Counted from the stretch's first letter, positions 45,466 to 57,704 are shown. The stretch is 64,000 bases of DNA from Diplolepis rosae (GCA_030998225.1 JAPYXD010000425.1:496001-560000); one strand, 5' to 3'. Made by a program: numbers and translations. The notes: generated from the letters alone by a model not told the origin.

Positions 45466-46220
45466 GGGAATATTTGAAGGATTTATATTTTGGAATGATT
45501 GTTCCTATGCGTTAAGTCGGTTTACTATAAATCATATGATAAGGTTATCTGAGGAGAGAAAAATGTTTCACTGTTATGTTATTCTAAGTGGTAACAACAA
45601 TGGATTTAAGTTTCAAAAAATAATTGCCTCATAACCGGGATCATAAAGGTCTCAGCTATGTGCTCTTAAATTTGACTCAAATTAACCCAGCCTGACTCAA
45701 GCACAATATCCAGGTTAATTCGGAAAAAGAATGTATTTTGTGAATAAAATGAAGCTGAAGATTTAGTCACTGAAGTTAGCCTCAAGGTCAAAGCCTTCAG
45801 TGACTTTGCAGTTTTTATTTTATTCTAAAATAAGGTAACAAAAGTTCGTCATAAAATAAAGCTAATTCCGAGTCACACAAGTTAGCCTCACGGTCATACT
45901 CTTGATCGACACCGCAACTTTATTTTGTTCTACTTAGAAGGTGATGATATGAGATAATTTAAATAAAAAATTTGAAATGCCGCGTGGCAATAATTTCGGG
46001 CCAAACTGTCCCAGTAGTAACTCGGTAGCTACTCAGTCTGAATTTTAAAAAAAAGTGACAGGTAGTTACTTGATCAAGATAATTGAAGTCACTTTAAGAA
46101 AAAATGAAAACCAAAAAGTCACTTGGTAGAATAATAAGAAAAAAACAAAAAGTCACTCGGTAGCGAAGCTAAGAGGAATTTTAACAATTAGGAAAAATTC
46201 CACCGCTGCCACCAACAGTT

Positions 46221-48957
46221 TATTACGTACGGATGGCAGGTGTGGGAAATAAATAATTGAATATTATTTAGTAAATAATCATTATTTATTCAGAAGGAAA
46301 AAGAGATGTACGCGGAGGTCGTCCGAACTGTAGGACACTTTCGTGTCCCTTTTTATTTTTAAGCGGGATCGCTTCCCGGTGTTTTCCCCACTTTTAATTC
46401 GCTAACAAAAGAAAAATTTTCAAGAATGCCGAAATTTATTTTTATGATGATTTCTACACAGTGAATTTCGATTGTAAGGTTGTGCACGCATTTACTATAA
46501 ACAAAAGGGTTTTAAAATTGCACGATACAGCTTACCAATCGATATTCTTAATTCTACCAGTTGGTAGGATAAGGGCTGGAGAAGAAGGCTGCCTTCGACG
46601 TCACCCTTAATTTTCCTGACCCAGCTGGGCTTCAAAAACTTTGTCAGGCGTGACTAAAACTAGTCACTCTTGTTTGTCCTTTTCATCGGTAGCACGTGGT
46701 TGCAACAAGAACACACGCACGAACTTTCGACACTCTGGCCTTGTTAATTTTATAAAAATTAAAAGGCGGATGGCTTTGAACCAGAAAGAAAACAGTGCTT
46801 TTAAATTGTTTTCTTTCTCCACTTTTAATTGTTTATAACCTTAATATGGCTCCTCGAAAAATATCTTCTCGTCGTTTTGAGGTTCGACGATAGGATTATT
46901 TTTCGGAATTTTCGTTTTTCAGCGCCAGGCTGTGCACGCACAGTTAACTCTTGCGGCTGACCGACCACATACGCACTCAAAATATTATTTTCGCGCGAAG
47001 CGTAGTGGTAAAAATATGATAGATATTTTTTAGCGCGACAACCCTGTGAACGGCTTTCGTCGGAGGAAAGATTTGGAAATTATTTACGTCCGCCCAAGTG
47101 TGTGTACTTTAACCAACTTTTTCGATTCCTTACAACACGTTTGTTACGAACCGCGGACGGGCAAAAGCAAAGATCCGTGTTTTGCTCTCTAGAGTTCGTA
47201 CCCGGAGTAAGAAGCTCGTCAGACTGCGATTTTGATTTCGAATTAATTTACCTCGTCGACTCGCATCGATGTTATTCAGTTGGGGAATAATGATGACTTA
47301 GAATTATTTCTAAGTGGCGTGATTTCCATGGGAAAGGAATTTGTGCTGACACTGGACTCGCCAAATACTTGGTAGCTTCGAAATTTCTTTCGTCTGTTGC
47401 CAAGTGAAAATTTTTGTTGACTTAGCCATTTTATCAATTTATAATGATTCCTGGATTTTTCTAACTCCAGAATTTTATATGTTTATATTTTAAATTTAGG
47501 GCCTGATACCTTAACAATTCTTCATATTTTCAGGAAAATGTTGGTTCAGGTTTTATGGCAATATGTCACTCACTGGCTAACGATATTTCGTTGCCCAAGT
47601 TTTACATTAATTTTGAGTTACAGGAAGGGTATTTAGTGGATTTCAGGTAGGGATAATTACTTAAAAGATGTTATTTTGTATATAAAATCGATGCCAGCGA
47701 TCAATGAACTCAATGAATACTTTTCAGCGTGCGTAGAAATCGCCAGAGTAGGTGCGTACAGATGAGCATAAGGTTATCATGGCGTTGCCGCAAGGGTTTT
47801 ACGCGTGCTCACAACCATTACGTTTTGGCTTACGTGTGTGCTTATAAAATCGTTTGATTCTTTTCCCTTTCCCTTCTTCTCCTTTCTTCACCGTCCTTAT
47901 CCCACCTGCCTGTGCGCATCGTTCATACATACACATATGTAGTAATGTAACTAAAATAATATAACTAACAAGAAGACGTTGAAATAATACAACATACAAG
48001 GTGCGTTCCAAAATAAACGAAACTTTTTCAAAATAGCTATTTATAGTGGCGCTATCTTCTGATGGGAGTAGGAGTTGGAAAGGTACATCCTTCACTGACG
48101 TTCTGTCAAAATTTCATTACCAAGGGACAATTAGAAGCCGAGTTATTGCTTTATAAGGGACAGTGTGTTTATAGCATCGGTCGAAAAATGAACTTCGGAC
48201 AAAGAGCGAATATTAAGTTTTGTTTAAAACTTGGTAAAACTTTTACTGAAAGGTTTGAATTAATGAAACAAGTGTATGGTGACAATTGTTTATTCCGTGC
48301 CAGAGTCCATGAGTGGTTTAAACGATTCAAAAAAGGTCGTGAAGACATCAAGGACGACGAACATCCCGGTCAGGAAAGTTTCGTGATTACACCAAGTAAT
48401 ATTGAAATTGTGCGTGAATTTATAAAAAATGAGCCAAAATCTTCTTTGCGACACTTGGAAATGGAATTAAACATGTCAAAAGATTCAATTCATCGCATTT
48501 TGACCGAAAATTCGCCGTGTGAAGCCGCAATACCGTCAAAATGGCAGTTGGCGCCTTTTGTACGATAATGCGCCGGCCCATGGTTCAATGCTTATCACTG
48601 ATTTTTTTACCAAAAATCACACTTTATCCGTCAACCACTCACCGTATTCGCCTGATATGGCTCCCTGTGACTTCTACCTATTCGGAAAATTGCATTTGGC
48701 CATGAAAGGAAAACGTTTTGCGTCCGTAGAGGCCATCCAAAAGGCTTGTACAGACATCCTGAAAGACATTCCGATTAATGACCTGAAATACTCTTTCGAA
48801 AAGCTTTTGGATCGCACAAAACAGTGTATCGAGGCCGGAGGAGACTATTTTGAATAAATAAACTCGAATTTATCAGAACAAAGCTCCTGTCGTTTCTATT
48901 TTAGCTCAGTCTCGTTTATTTTGGAACGCACCTTGTATATATATATATATATATATG

Positions 48958-48989
<32 letters not shown>

Positions 48990-49320
48990 TTCGAAAGGTT
49001 GGTTACGCCCCTGCATGTAAGGTGGCTAAATGGTTCTGTGCATGCGTCACTTTTACCAAAATTTGCATAAAAATGAATTTGGGCAGCGAGGTAACATTTT
49101 TTTTTCGTTTATTGGCATTAAAATATCATTTTGCCCTGGCCTTGAATTGGCATTAAAATTTCAACCAGACCTAGGTCTAGTCTATTATATCGAGATTTAT
49201 TTCCAGGCTAGGGCCAGGTCTACTGGTCCAAGCAACTTCGAATTTCTGTTAAAGTCAAAACACAAATCGGATTTCATTACATTTGTCCATTTCGTGACTC
49301 GTATCGTATATAGTGTATAT

Positions 49321-49355
<35 letters not shown>

Positions 49356-49669
49356 CATACATATACATACACACAGCATTATATTAATATATATATATAT
49401 TATCGTTTATAAGTATAAGGATATTTTTAGGGTTCAGAATGTTTTATATATGTAATTTTTAGATTTTAGAATGTTTCACAATTTTCCAGGTCCTTGAACC
49501 GACCCCTTGACAGTTTATTCTGAGCGCGCAAAAGCGCTCAGGTTACGAAAAGCGCAAATGAACTTTTCGTTGTACTTTTGAATCAAGTGAAATATCGTTC
49601 AAATATTTCACCTGATTTATAATACATTTTATTTTAGTTATGTCTTCATTTACGGTTTTGCTCGTAACA
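46221..49669 (-). repeat. LTR (right copy; 5' LTR in element orientation)
   Basis: 3,449 bp; about 2.5 kb once the 939-bp mariner is removed, the same as the left LTR without its MITE. It ends GCTCGTAACA at 49669. The left edge reads TATTACGTACGG where the other copy has TGTTATGTACGG, so the terminal TG has mutated. It has long TA and CATA microsatellites at 48934-48992 and 49318-49400. Confidence 0.88.
47997..48935 (+). mobile_element. internally deleted mariner-like element in the right LTR
   Basis: Flanked by TA (47995-47996, 48936-48937), with inverted ends CAAGGTGCGTTCCAAAATAA. ORF 48062-48568 has the N-terminal part from MNFGQRANIKFCLKLGKTFT, including HEWFKRFKKGREDIKDDEHP. A deletion then joins, in another frame, to ORF 48519-48857, which has YDNAPAHGSML and YSPDMAPCDFYLF and ends GGDYFE. 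The first catalytic Asp region is missing. The left LTR has the empty site. It is not able to make an active transposase. Confidence 0.88.
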
Positions 49670-52132
49670 GAAACTTTTACGAAAAGGAATTATAAGAGAA
49701 TCCCAATCACCATTTAACTCCCCACTGTGGATACTACCTAAAAAAGGTAAAAAATTACGAATGGTCATTGATTACTGCAAAATCAATGAAGATACGGATC
49801 AAGATGCATATCCGTTACCCGTAATAGACGATATATTGGATCAGCTTGGTAGAGCAAAATTCTTTTCAGCTTTTGATCTTTCATCAGGATTCCACCAAAT
49901 CCCAATGAAGGAAAGGGACAAGAAGTACACAGCCTTTTCTACATCTCAGGGACATTTTGAATACAACAGAATGCCTTTCGGATTAAAGAATGCTCCAGCT
50001 ACATCTCAACGGATGAAGGGCAATTCATTTAGAGGATTAATAGGCACAAGATGCTTTGCATATATAGATGACATAGTAATTTTTGGCGAAACTATTCAAA
50101 AACATAACGAAAATTTAGAAGCGGTCTTTGAAAGAATAAAAACCCTAGGACTACGTCTAGAACCCAGAAAATGCGAATACCTCAAACCAGAATTGGAATA
50201 TTTAGGACATGTAATTACTAAGGATGGAGTAAAACCCAACCCAGAGAAATTAAGTGCAGTACAGAACTTTAAGCAATTAAAAACAGTAAAGGACGTACAA
50301 TCCTTTTTAGGACTCGCAGAATACTATAGAAAATTTATAAAAAAATTTTCAAGCATTGCAAGACCAATCACTAAGCTATCTCAAAAAGATACAATATTCG
50401 ACTGGACATTAAACTGCGAAAAAGCATTCTACGACTTGAAAAATGCATTGATATCAGCACCAGTGTTAAGGTTTCCGAATTTTAAAGATCAATTCACCTT
50501 AATAACTGACGCCTCAAATCAAGGCTTAGGAGCAGTTCTTAGTCAAAATGGACACCCATGCTTATTCATCTCAAGGACTCTCAACAAAGCTGCAGAAAGA
50601 TACAGCACCTCAGACAAAGAGCTTTTAGCTATAGTATGGGCTATGAAGCGTTTGAGACAGTATCTCTTTGGTAACAAATTCAAAATCCAAACGGATCGCA
50701 GAGCTCTCGTCTGGCTTCATAACGTCAAGGCTCCTAGCTCAAGATTGCTACGATGGCGATTGAGAATGGAGGAATACGATTACGACATCGACTAGGTAAA
50801 AGGAAAAGAAAACAAAGTTGCAGACTGCTTATCCCGACTTTTCCCTATAACATCTGATATTTCGAAACAAGCAACGTGGGAAGCAGGAATATCCGATGAG
50901 GAAGATGGAACTGCGGAATTAAAAACTCAACCACAGAAAATCGAAATTTTTGGTATCCTAGTTATAGCAGAAGATAGGGTACTAAAAGGAGAGGAAAAGA
51001 TCAATTTGCCACCAAGAAGGATAAGAGAACCTTTGGAGGAAACAGAGAACGAATCTACAGAAGACATGACAACCGAAAAACTTGACATGCATACGGAATT
51101 TATAAATTGGAGACTGCAACTCACCTTCGGCAACGTTAAGACAAAACCTAACGCGATAGGAAAGTTATGGAAGGAAATAAAAAAGGAGGAAATGCCCGAC
51201 TATGATGAAGAAGATTGGCTCATAAAATTAAGCTCGATTATACAGGAACTTAATAGCAAAAAATTAACCATCATAAGGCTTATTTTCGGAGACCCACTAT
51301 TTACCCCACTGCAAAAGGAAATACTTCAGGAAATGATGGAATTTCTCTCAAAATATTACCCTCACCTAAATTTCCACTTATGTTTCACGCTTACCAGAGA
51401 ATTGACAAAAGAAGAAAAGCCAGCTATAATCAAAGAAGCACACTCCACTCATCTTGGAGAAAAGAACACGTTGGAAAAGGCTAAGACCATCGGCTTATGG
51501 CTCGGAATGGACAATAAAATTAAAAAATTCGTGCAGTCTTGCCCCATTTGCCAACTACAGAAAACAACGCGCATAAAGAATCAAGCAAAGAGCATATTAC
51601 CTGATATACCTTTAGCACCTAACGAAAAATTGGCACTAGATATCTTTGGGCCACTCCCCGAAACACAAAAAGGAAATCGTTACATACTCAGTATGCAAGA
51701 TAGACTAACAAGATATACAGTCCTCGTACCTTTGCAGAATGAATCAACGAATTCAATAATAGAAGCCTTAATCGATCACTACATTTATACTTTCGGAGCA
51801 CCTAAGACCATACTTTCTTTCAGATCATATCCAAAACCCGAGAGAGAATCCAGGTAGAAATGGAAAAGACAAAAAGGAAACGCGACGAAAATATAACTAG
51901 AAAACATCCAATATGTAAAGCAGGAGATCTTGTCAAAATACTCAACAACACTAAGCAAAATAAATTAGAATCTGCCTGGAAAGGTCCTTTTGAAGCCATA
52001 GATTACATCGACAATAACAATCTAAGAATTAGAAATAAAGATAAGATCATTCGAATACACATAGACCAATGTATGCCGAATTTTTTAGATGCTGATACAG
52101 GCGATAACGCTGCTAGCAGTAGCTACGATTAG
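49670..52132 (+). pseudogene. pol: provirus (gypsy element 2): RT, RNase H and integrase
   Basis: Resumes exactly after the GAAAC duplication. ORF 49761-50795 has the RT palm with FDLSSGFHQIPM, NRMPFGLKNAPA and active-site FAYIDDIVIFG. The RNase H begins at LITDASNQGLGAVLSQ (about 50505) and includes YSTSDKELLAIVWAMKRL. A stop at 50793 interrupts the frame just before KENKVADCLSR. ORF 51006-51857 gives the integrase zinc finger (SCPICQLQK) and the start of the core (LALDIFGPLPETQKGN). A deletion at about 51830 removes the rest of the catalytic core, so the conserved Glu is lost. Bases 51860-52132 hold the C-terminal part (AWKGPFEAIDYIDNNN). It is defective. Confidence 0.85.
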
Positions 52133-52400
52133 TCAGGCGAATTATACTCTGACGTCTCTTAAAGGGAATGTTTATATAGAAGAACAGTCAAAGGTTCACC
52201 TTTACCACGAAACATGGAAACTTGTTATTGGGATTTTCACTTCAAATGACCAACGACTTACTTCTATCGACACCACTATTAGATTAGCTGAAACAGCATG
52301 CAATAACGAATGTCCACCTATGTATGAAATACATCTAGTTAGGAATCGATACAATAGATTAAGATACAAAAATACCACCCTCGTGAAGCTCTTAGGAAAA
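52089..52400 (+). pseudogene. env: provirus env, N-terminal part
   Basis: Starts 44 bases before the end of the pol frame, in a different frame, as in insect errantiviruses. It begins with a hydrophobic signal-like segment, MLIQAITLLAVATIS, followed by an ectodomain with a CNNECP motif. The family is the gypsy/baculovirus-F type of membrane fusion protein. The gene is cut at 52400 by a P-type transposon and its frame continues at 60193. It is an old, disrupted copy. The family assignment rests on gene position and on the fusion-protein features seen after the break. Confidence 0.7.
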
Positions 52401-53035
52401 CACAGTGGGTCCACTCATATAGGAGAAAAGGGGAACGAATTGTAGTGTTTGCTACCAACAAGTGGTGGCGCTACTGTCTCTACCGATGTTATTTTTAAAC
52501 TGTTGTTACCATAGCAACCATAGTTTGATATTCTTTCGGTGTGTTTCGATGAAATCTGATGGTTTACATATTTTTAATCGTTTTTAACAATTATTAATTC
52601 TGATGATCAGTGATGATTCAATAAAATTGTGACAAGTTATTTCAAGCTTCAGTAAGCGGGAAGTTTCGACTAAAGTAAGTATTAAAAATTTTTCACGAAT
52701 CTATACAATTTTGTTGGATCTGTACGGCGACATTGAATTATTTCTGGTGAAAACGCAAGTGGATTTTAAGCTTCGTGTTCCATTAACTCAGAAATTAATT
52801 AACTTTTGTGTTAATTACAATTTTTTTCCATATTGCACTTGTGATTTTTTTCTTACTTTTAGATTTATATCTCGCAAGTTCTGCATCGCTCCAGTCTTTG
52901 GTGGATTGTTTGTATTAAGTAATACAAACTTTTATGTAGTTTCAGTGGTGAGTGATATACCTTTCAATTTGTTTGGAATGTTGATCTAGGTGTCTTGTTT
53001 ACATTTTAAGCTAGTTCCTTCACGAAAATTAGACC

Positions 53036-53649
53036 TCAGGCAAAAATAAATAATTTTGCTTTCAAAAATAGCAATATTATTATTCAAGGGCTAATTTAAA
53101 AGAGAAAAGATTATTTTCCATGAAAAAAATTGTAAATGCAAAAAAATAATTTTATTAATAAATTTTATTTTTGCCACAACTTTTTTTCTTATCGCTTCTT
53201 ACCAAATTTTAAAAAATTATGCGATTTTAATAAATTACAAATCACTTTTTCAAGAAAAAGATTCCCTACAACTTGACCGTTTCCAATATTTAAAAATAAA
53301 GTCTTTAACGGCTGAAATTATGAGAAAAAAATGTTTCGAAACAAAATTTTTATGAACAAATAGCTGTATTTTATAATAATTGATTTATTTCCAAAAATTA
53401 GAAACGGTCAAGTTGTATAGAATCCCTTTCCTAAAAAAATGATTCATGATGTATCAGAATCGCACCATTTTTAAAAATTTGATATAAAGCGGTAAGAGAA
53501 AAAGTTCAGGTAAAAATTAAAATTTTTAAATGCATTGTTTTTCTGCATTTAAAATTTTTTCCATTAGAAATAATCTTTTCTCTTTCAAATTAGCTCTTCA
53601 CTAATAATATTGCTATTTTTGAAAGCAAAATTATCTATTTTTGCCTGAT
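53036..53649. mobile_element. 614-bp foldback element
   Basis: TCAGGCAAAAATAAATAATT at the left end is inverted at the right end (to 53649) and the match continues for about 50 bases through GCTTTCAAAAATAGCAATAT. Inner segments also pair, for example GACCGTTTCCAATATT near 53275 with its relative near 53395. No ORF. The target duplication could not be resolved. Confidence 0.75.
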
Positions 53650-54857
53650 ACAATATACAATACCATTTTATTAGTTATAAATGACATTGTAATGTAACAT
53701 AGAATCTAATACCTACACGAATTACTTTAAGTATCACGTGTTAGAATTGTAATACATGTTTTTGATTTTCGAAGTGATATATTGATTTCTATTGATAATT
53801 ATCTGTAATTGTTGAAAATAATATATGGATACATATCAATAATAATACACGGGCACGTCACTTTTTTTAAAAAATAATTAAGTTGAACGTAAGTTTTTAT
53901 TTCAAGAGGATTATCTGTTCCACTGAAATACACACTTCAAATTTTTTATTTTATTCAGTTTTGATATTATCATTGCGTCAGAAAATCTTTTAAAAAAACA
54001 TTAGTATTAATTAAAAATGGATAGAATCTCTTGAATAACAGAATAGCTTTAGTGTTAGAATTACAAAAACTAATCAGTTGCAAAATTTAAGATAAAATTA
54101 ATATTCTTCGTATATATTGCAGGGGCGTTCTTTTATTAGAAACAGGATTCTTCTGGTTGCCCAACTTGGTGGAATTTAGACGGTAAAATAAATAAAATTT
54201 ATTAAACTTTCGAATCCATTTTAATAATGCCGAACTACAGTGGATTATCAGCTAATTTAATACCTTTTAATTATTCTTGGCATAAAATATATTTAATTAA
54301 TTTTCATGTATTGAATGAAAATACAAATTAAATATTTTATATCCAAAGTAATTTTAGTAATGAAGTAATAATGTTACTGTTCAAATTAATTTTAATTTAC
54401 CTCAATTGAAGATGGAAGCTTTGCATCCGTTGACAACAATTTTAATTCTCATTAACGTAAGAAGGTTGATTTCGATTTACATTTGAAAATGCATAATCCT
54501 AATTCATTCAGGCTTCGTTAATAGGCAGGGATGCTATTCTCAAGATCGGTCGACTAATTTTCGTATGGCAAACTATAATCCTACAACATTTTTTCTAACT
54601 GCTATCATTTAAAAAGAAGAACACTAAACATTCACATGCAAAAATTACTCGGATGAACTTGAGAATAACGCCTCAGATATCTGTCACAGATTTGACGCTT
54701 GAAATAGTATTTACGCAATGAGTTATGAATTTCCTATTTAATACTGGTTTATCGGCTTTATTGTTTTAGTTTTAAAAAATCCATTAATTTATCAATAGAT
54801 AGAAAAAGTCAATCCAATTGGGGGTAAAAAAATGAATGAAACACTCAACTTTAATTA

Positions 54858-54912
54858 GTAATAAGCAACGTTTCATTGGCTTGGTTTGCCAACCTCATCA
54901 GGCTAATATTTC
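54858..54912 (-). ncRNA. hammerhead-like motif in foldback left arm
   Basis: Minus strand: TTAGC, then core CTGATGA, then G, stem II GTTGGC with loop AAACCAA and GCCAAT (last pair G-U), core GAAA, then ACGTT. The bases after the cleavage point (GCTTATTA) pair with AGC just before the core and partly beyond, so a short stem I is possible. The triplet would be GUU. This copy keeps stem I better than the right-arm copy. Confidence 0.6.
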
Positions 54913-55073
54913 GAAGTTTTATATTTAAGACACTTAGGAAGTCAAAAATTAAAATATGAATACGATGATCACATGGTAAGCCCAAAAGCAAAATTCTAAC
55001 TGATCACTTACTATGTAATGATCGTATTTATATTTTAATTTTTAACTTCCTAAGTGTCTTAAATGTAAAACTT

Positions 55074-55128
55074 CGAAATATTAACCTGATGAGGTTGGCA
55101 AACCAAGCCAATGAAACGTCGCTCATTA
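55074..55128 (+). ncRNA. hammerhead-like motif in foldback right arm
   Basis: Plus strand: AAC, then core CTGATGA, then G, stem II GTTGGC/GCCAAT with loop AAACCAA, core GAAA, then ACGTC. The cleavage triplet would be the classical GUC. Stem I is weak here (AAC against GCTC), so this arm may be inactive even if the left arm works. Confidence 0.55.
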
Positions 55129-55272
55129 CTAATTAAAGTTGAGTGTTTCATTCATTTTTTAACCCCCAACTGGATTGACTTTTTCTTTCTATCATTACAT
55201 ATCATAGAGGGTGATAATTCAACAAATATTTCAATTTATTTATTGATTTCTGCATGTATGTAGAGAAGTGAT

Positions 55273-56235
55273 ATGGATTGCTGTGTTCCTGGCTGCATCT
55301 CGAAGAGGAAAGTGCAAATGCACAAATTCACTAAAAACTTGGAAATTGGTGAAACGTAGCTAAAACGAATATGCAGTCCAAAACTAGCAAAATTTTCTTA
55401 CGAAGATATCAGATGCAAACAATATCGTGTTTGCCATTTGCATTTCACTGCGGATTCGTGGATACCTACGCTGGAAAAACCTCGTTTGAGAGACGATGCT
55501 TTACCTACGCTTCTCTTGCCACAAGACCCTGTATTAAGGTGCGTTGTGCCAACCGATCAAGCACAGGAAGATCCTGATCCTCAGAAAGTCACTATGAATC
55601 TGGTTATGGATTTATCTCCTCCGAAGTATGAAAAGTCACCGTCCGCGAGTCCAATTAGGAAAAGTAGTTTAAACACCCCGCCTTTGTATTCCAAAATGAA
55701 AGGAACTTCTACGTCACAAGATTTAAATATAGTGAATAAAACTACAGTCAGTTGAAGATAATATTGCAGAAAAGAACATTTGTGAAAAAGGTGTTGAAGT
55801 TGAAGAAAATTTTGAAAGTTCTGCTGAGGTGCAACCGGAAATTGTCAAACCGAGAATCGAAGGGAAGAACGATGTAATTGGAGTAGCTCCACACGTTGAA
55901 GGAAATAACACGAGATCGGTTGAATTTATTTTGGAAGCTGCAAAAGACAAAAGAGAAGTAACAAGCCGAATTCCTCAATGTAAGAATACGACAATACATG
56001 ATAAGGAAGTAAAAGAAAATCAACATAGTAAAACCGTCATACAACGAAGAAAGCGAAGAATATTACTGTCGAGAAAAAATCAGACAGTGGATTTAACTTT
56101 CAAAGCACGTAAAGTTTACGACGAAGCTTTGCGGTTAAGAAAGAAATTCCACAAAGTCAAGGATAGACTAAGAAGGTATGTAATCGAAAATAAATGTATC
56201 AAAAGAGAAAATAATTTACTGCGGAGTCATTGATT
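55273..56235 (+). pseudogene. P-type transposase, THAP finger and coiled-coil region
   Basis: The ATG at 55273 follows an acceptor-like ATGTAG. Residues 1-60 form a THAP finger: MDCCVPGCISKRK with the first two Cys, then RVCHLHF with the final Cys and His. An in-frame TAG is at 55357. The frame runs to 55755 (ending TSTSQDLNIVNKTT), then shifts to the frame 55829-56233, which is Lys/Arg-rich and ends in a coiled-coil-like segment (LRLRKKFHKVKDRLRRYVIE). The order THAP then leucine-zipper-like region is that of P-element transposase, where the finger binds element ends in the nucleus. A GTAAGT at 52675 may mark a 5' non-coding exon. Confidence 0.78.
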
Positions 56236-56329
56236 TTTTGCAAAGAAAATGTATAGTACTGTTTTATTGAAAAATAATTGAGTCTTGATACTATTTGCAC
56301 AAAAGTCCTTTTCACATTAAACAGCAGAT

Positions 56330-56630
56330 ACGATACTTATTTATAAGGGTTTGTGATACTTGGGAAATTAGCGGATTTTATTGATTTTAGGTTTCTGCAT
56401 GTTTACGTCCAAAATAAATAGGATTATGTTTTCAAAATTTGGCAAATGGTAGAGAAGATATAAATGGACGTATATTCATTTTCAAATTCTCTGCCATTTC
56501 GTAAATTTTGAAGAAAAAGAAATCGTTGCTTTTTGAAAGTAAACATGTAAAAACTGGACCAAGTTGTTCACATAAACTTCCTACTTTTCTTGAGTAACAC
56601 ATGCCCTTCATAAGTATCCCCATTAATTAG
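56330..56630. mobile_element. foldback MITE, family A copy 2
   Basis: Shares with 10305-10650 the left-arm text TTTATTGATTTTAGGTTTCT and right-arm text AAACTTCCTACTTTTCT plus CACATG. Outer ends GATACTTAT and, inverted, GATACTTATGAAGGGCATGT. It lies in what would be an intron of the P-type transposase gene, upstream of the acceptor at about 56780. Confidence 0.75.
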
Positions 56631-56780
56631 TAATCAATCTTAGACATCAAAGTAATCTTTTTAATTAAGTATCATATACCTTATAATTGTACATAAATAT
56701 ATATCCATAAAAATCAAGTTTTACTTTAAATTTTGTTATACCAACAATGGACGTGTGCATTAAAATGTTATTATTTCGCA

Positions 56781-57066
56781 GGAGGTCCAAGGATCAGAAG
56801 GCTCGCAATGCACAGTATATGTCATTCTTTCGTAACCTATAGAGAGTTTGTCAGGTCCACAACGCTCCATGATTGAAATGCAGTTAAGAAATGCGAATAA
56901 AAGCCTTTATGGAAGAAGATTTACGGAGGAAGATAAAAATCTAGCGCTGTCGTTTTATAAAGCGTCACCCTCCGCTTACAGAGTAATGACAGCGTTGTTG
57001 GTACTTCCATCTATAACGACTATTAAAAGGCACTTGGGCAATACCGAATTAGGTATTATAACTTGT
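56781..57066 (+). pseudogene. P-type transposase, central domain fragment
   Basis: Follows a TTTCGCAG acceptor. The frame gives LSGPQRSMIEMQLRNANKSL then GRRFTEEDKNLALSFYKASP and LLVLPSITTIKRHLG. This matches the conserved segment just before the RNase H-like core in P-element and THAP9 transposases. It ends near 57060, where the following frame carries unrelated C-terminal text, so the catalytic core seems to be deleted. Confidence 0.75.
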
Positions 57067-57704
57067 TAACAGTTTTATCCAAAGCTGAAAACCTAAATAC
57101 TGATAATTCAGGAAATAGGTCTCACGAATTTGACGAACCGGAACATGCAATTCAGAAACAACCAGCGGAAAATAAGTCCTCCTTCGCATTACTATGCCGT
57201 ATGCAGTCTGCGGGAAACTTTGCAAAAACCGTGCTAAAGCAAGTACAAGGCGTTAAGAGCTGTGGAAATTGCAACCAAGCTTTCTTCTGTGATGATCCGC
57301 AAAGAAATGAGTACATTTCCTTAATGAGAAAACACAAATGTGAAGTTTTAAATACAACAGCTGCGGATTATTTCGAACGAGGCTACACACAAGCAGGAAA
57401 TGTCGTCAATCGACAGTTACAGCGTGGATCTTGGAAGCCTTTCTTAAGGCAACGTTTAATACAGTTTTTAATAAGCGGAAAAAAAGTAGATTTTGAATGG
57501 ATTTCCTGCAGAGAACATCGTTTGGACGTTCAGAAAAAATTAGTAGAAAACATTGTGCATCATAACATTTTAAGATGGTGCATTCATATTAACCGACTAT
57601 TAAGTGGAAGAACGTCCGTCCATAGAGGAACTTTTCTAGAAATCCAAGCTCTTAAAAAATATCAAAATACACTTAAAAGAAAGGCTGGAGTTCAAAAACA
57701 GTAA
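57063..57704 (+). pseudogene. P-type transposase, C-terminal part (probable)
   Basis: An uninterrupted 213-codon frame with a Cys pair (VKSCGNCNQAFFC), later HKCEVLNTTAADYF, and a basic C-terminus (LKKYQNTLKRKAGVQKQ). I do not recognise it with certainty. The position directly after the central P-type segment, and the Cys-rich domain, suggest the C-terminal region of a THAP9/P-type transposase. The stop overlaps a donor-like A/GTAAGA, so the true gene may splice onward to about 57779. Confidence 0.5.

Larger units (their letters stand above)
28695..49669 (-). mobile_element. giant gypsy-type LTR retroelement, 20,975 bp with nested insertions
   Basis: Bounded by GAAAC at 28690-28694 and 49670-49674, a 5-bp target duplication. 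Two long direct repeats form the LTRs (28695-31726 and 46221-49669), starting TGTTAT/TATTAC and ending GTAACA. The coding parts (gag 44602-43712, integrase 42912-42061) are on the minus strand, so the element runs right to left. Without the later insertions it would be about 11.6 kb. Protease, RT and RNase H are missing between about 43068 and 42912, so it cannot move by itself. Just inside the right LTR, on the minus strand, TGGTGGCAGCGGTGG is a candidate primer-binding site; the tRNA was not identified. Confidence 0.88.
54795..55195. mobile_element. foldback element carrying two inverted hammerhead-like motifs
   Basis: Arms of about 180 bases pair nearly perfectly around a spacer of about 30 bases. 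Left-arm words AAAAAGTCAATCCA, ACACTCAACTTTAATTAGTA and GACACTTAGGAAGT all reappear inverted in the right arm. Each arm contains CTGATGAG, a stem GTTGGC/GCCAAT, and GAAACGT(T/C), on opposite strands. No ORF. Confidence 0.85.

Noticed and set aside
49030..49455. 141-codon ORF with many Ile/Tyr repeats
   Set aside because: It is read through TA and CATA microsatellites of the LTR; no domain and no conservation with the other LTR.
52440..52480. GTGGTGGCGCTACTG as the left end of the insertion in env
   Set aside because: The provirus frame and the TAGGAAAA duplication place the true end at 52401; this block is subterminal.
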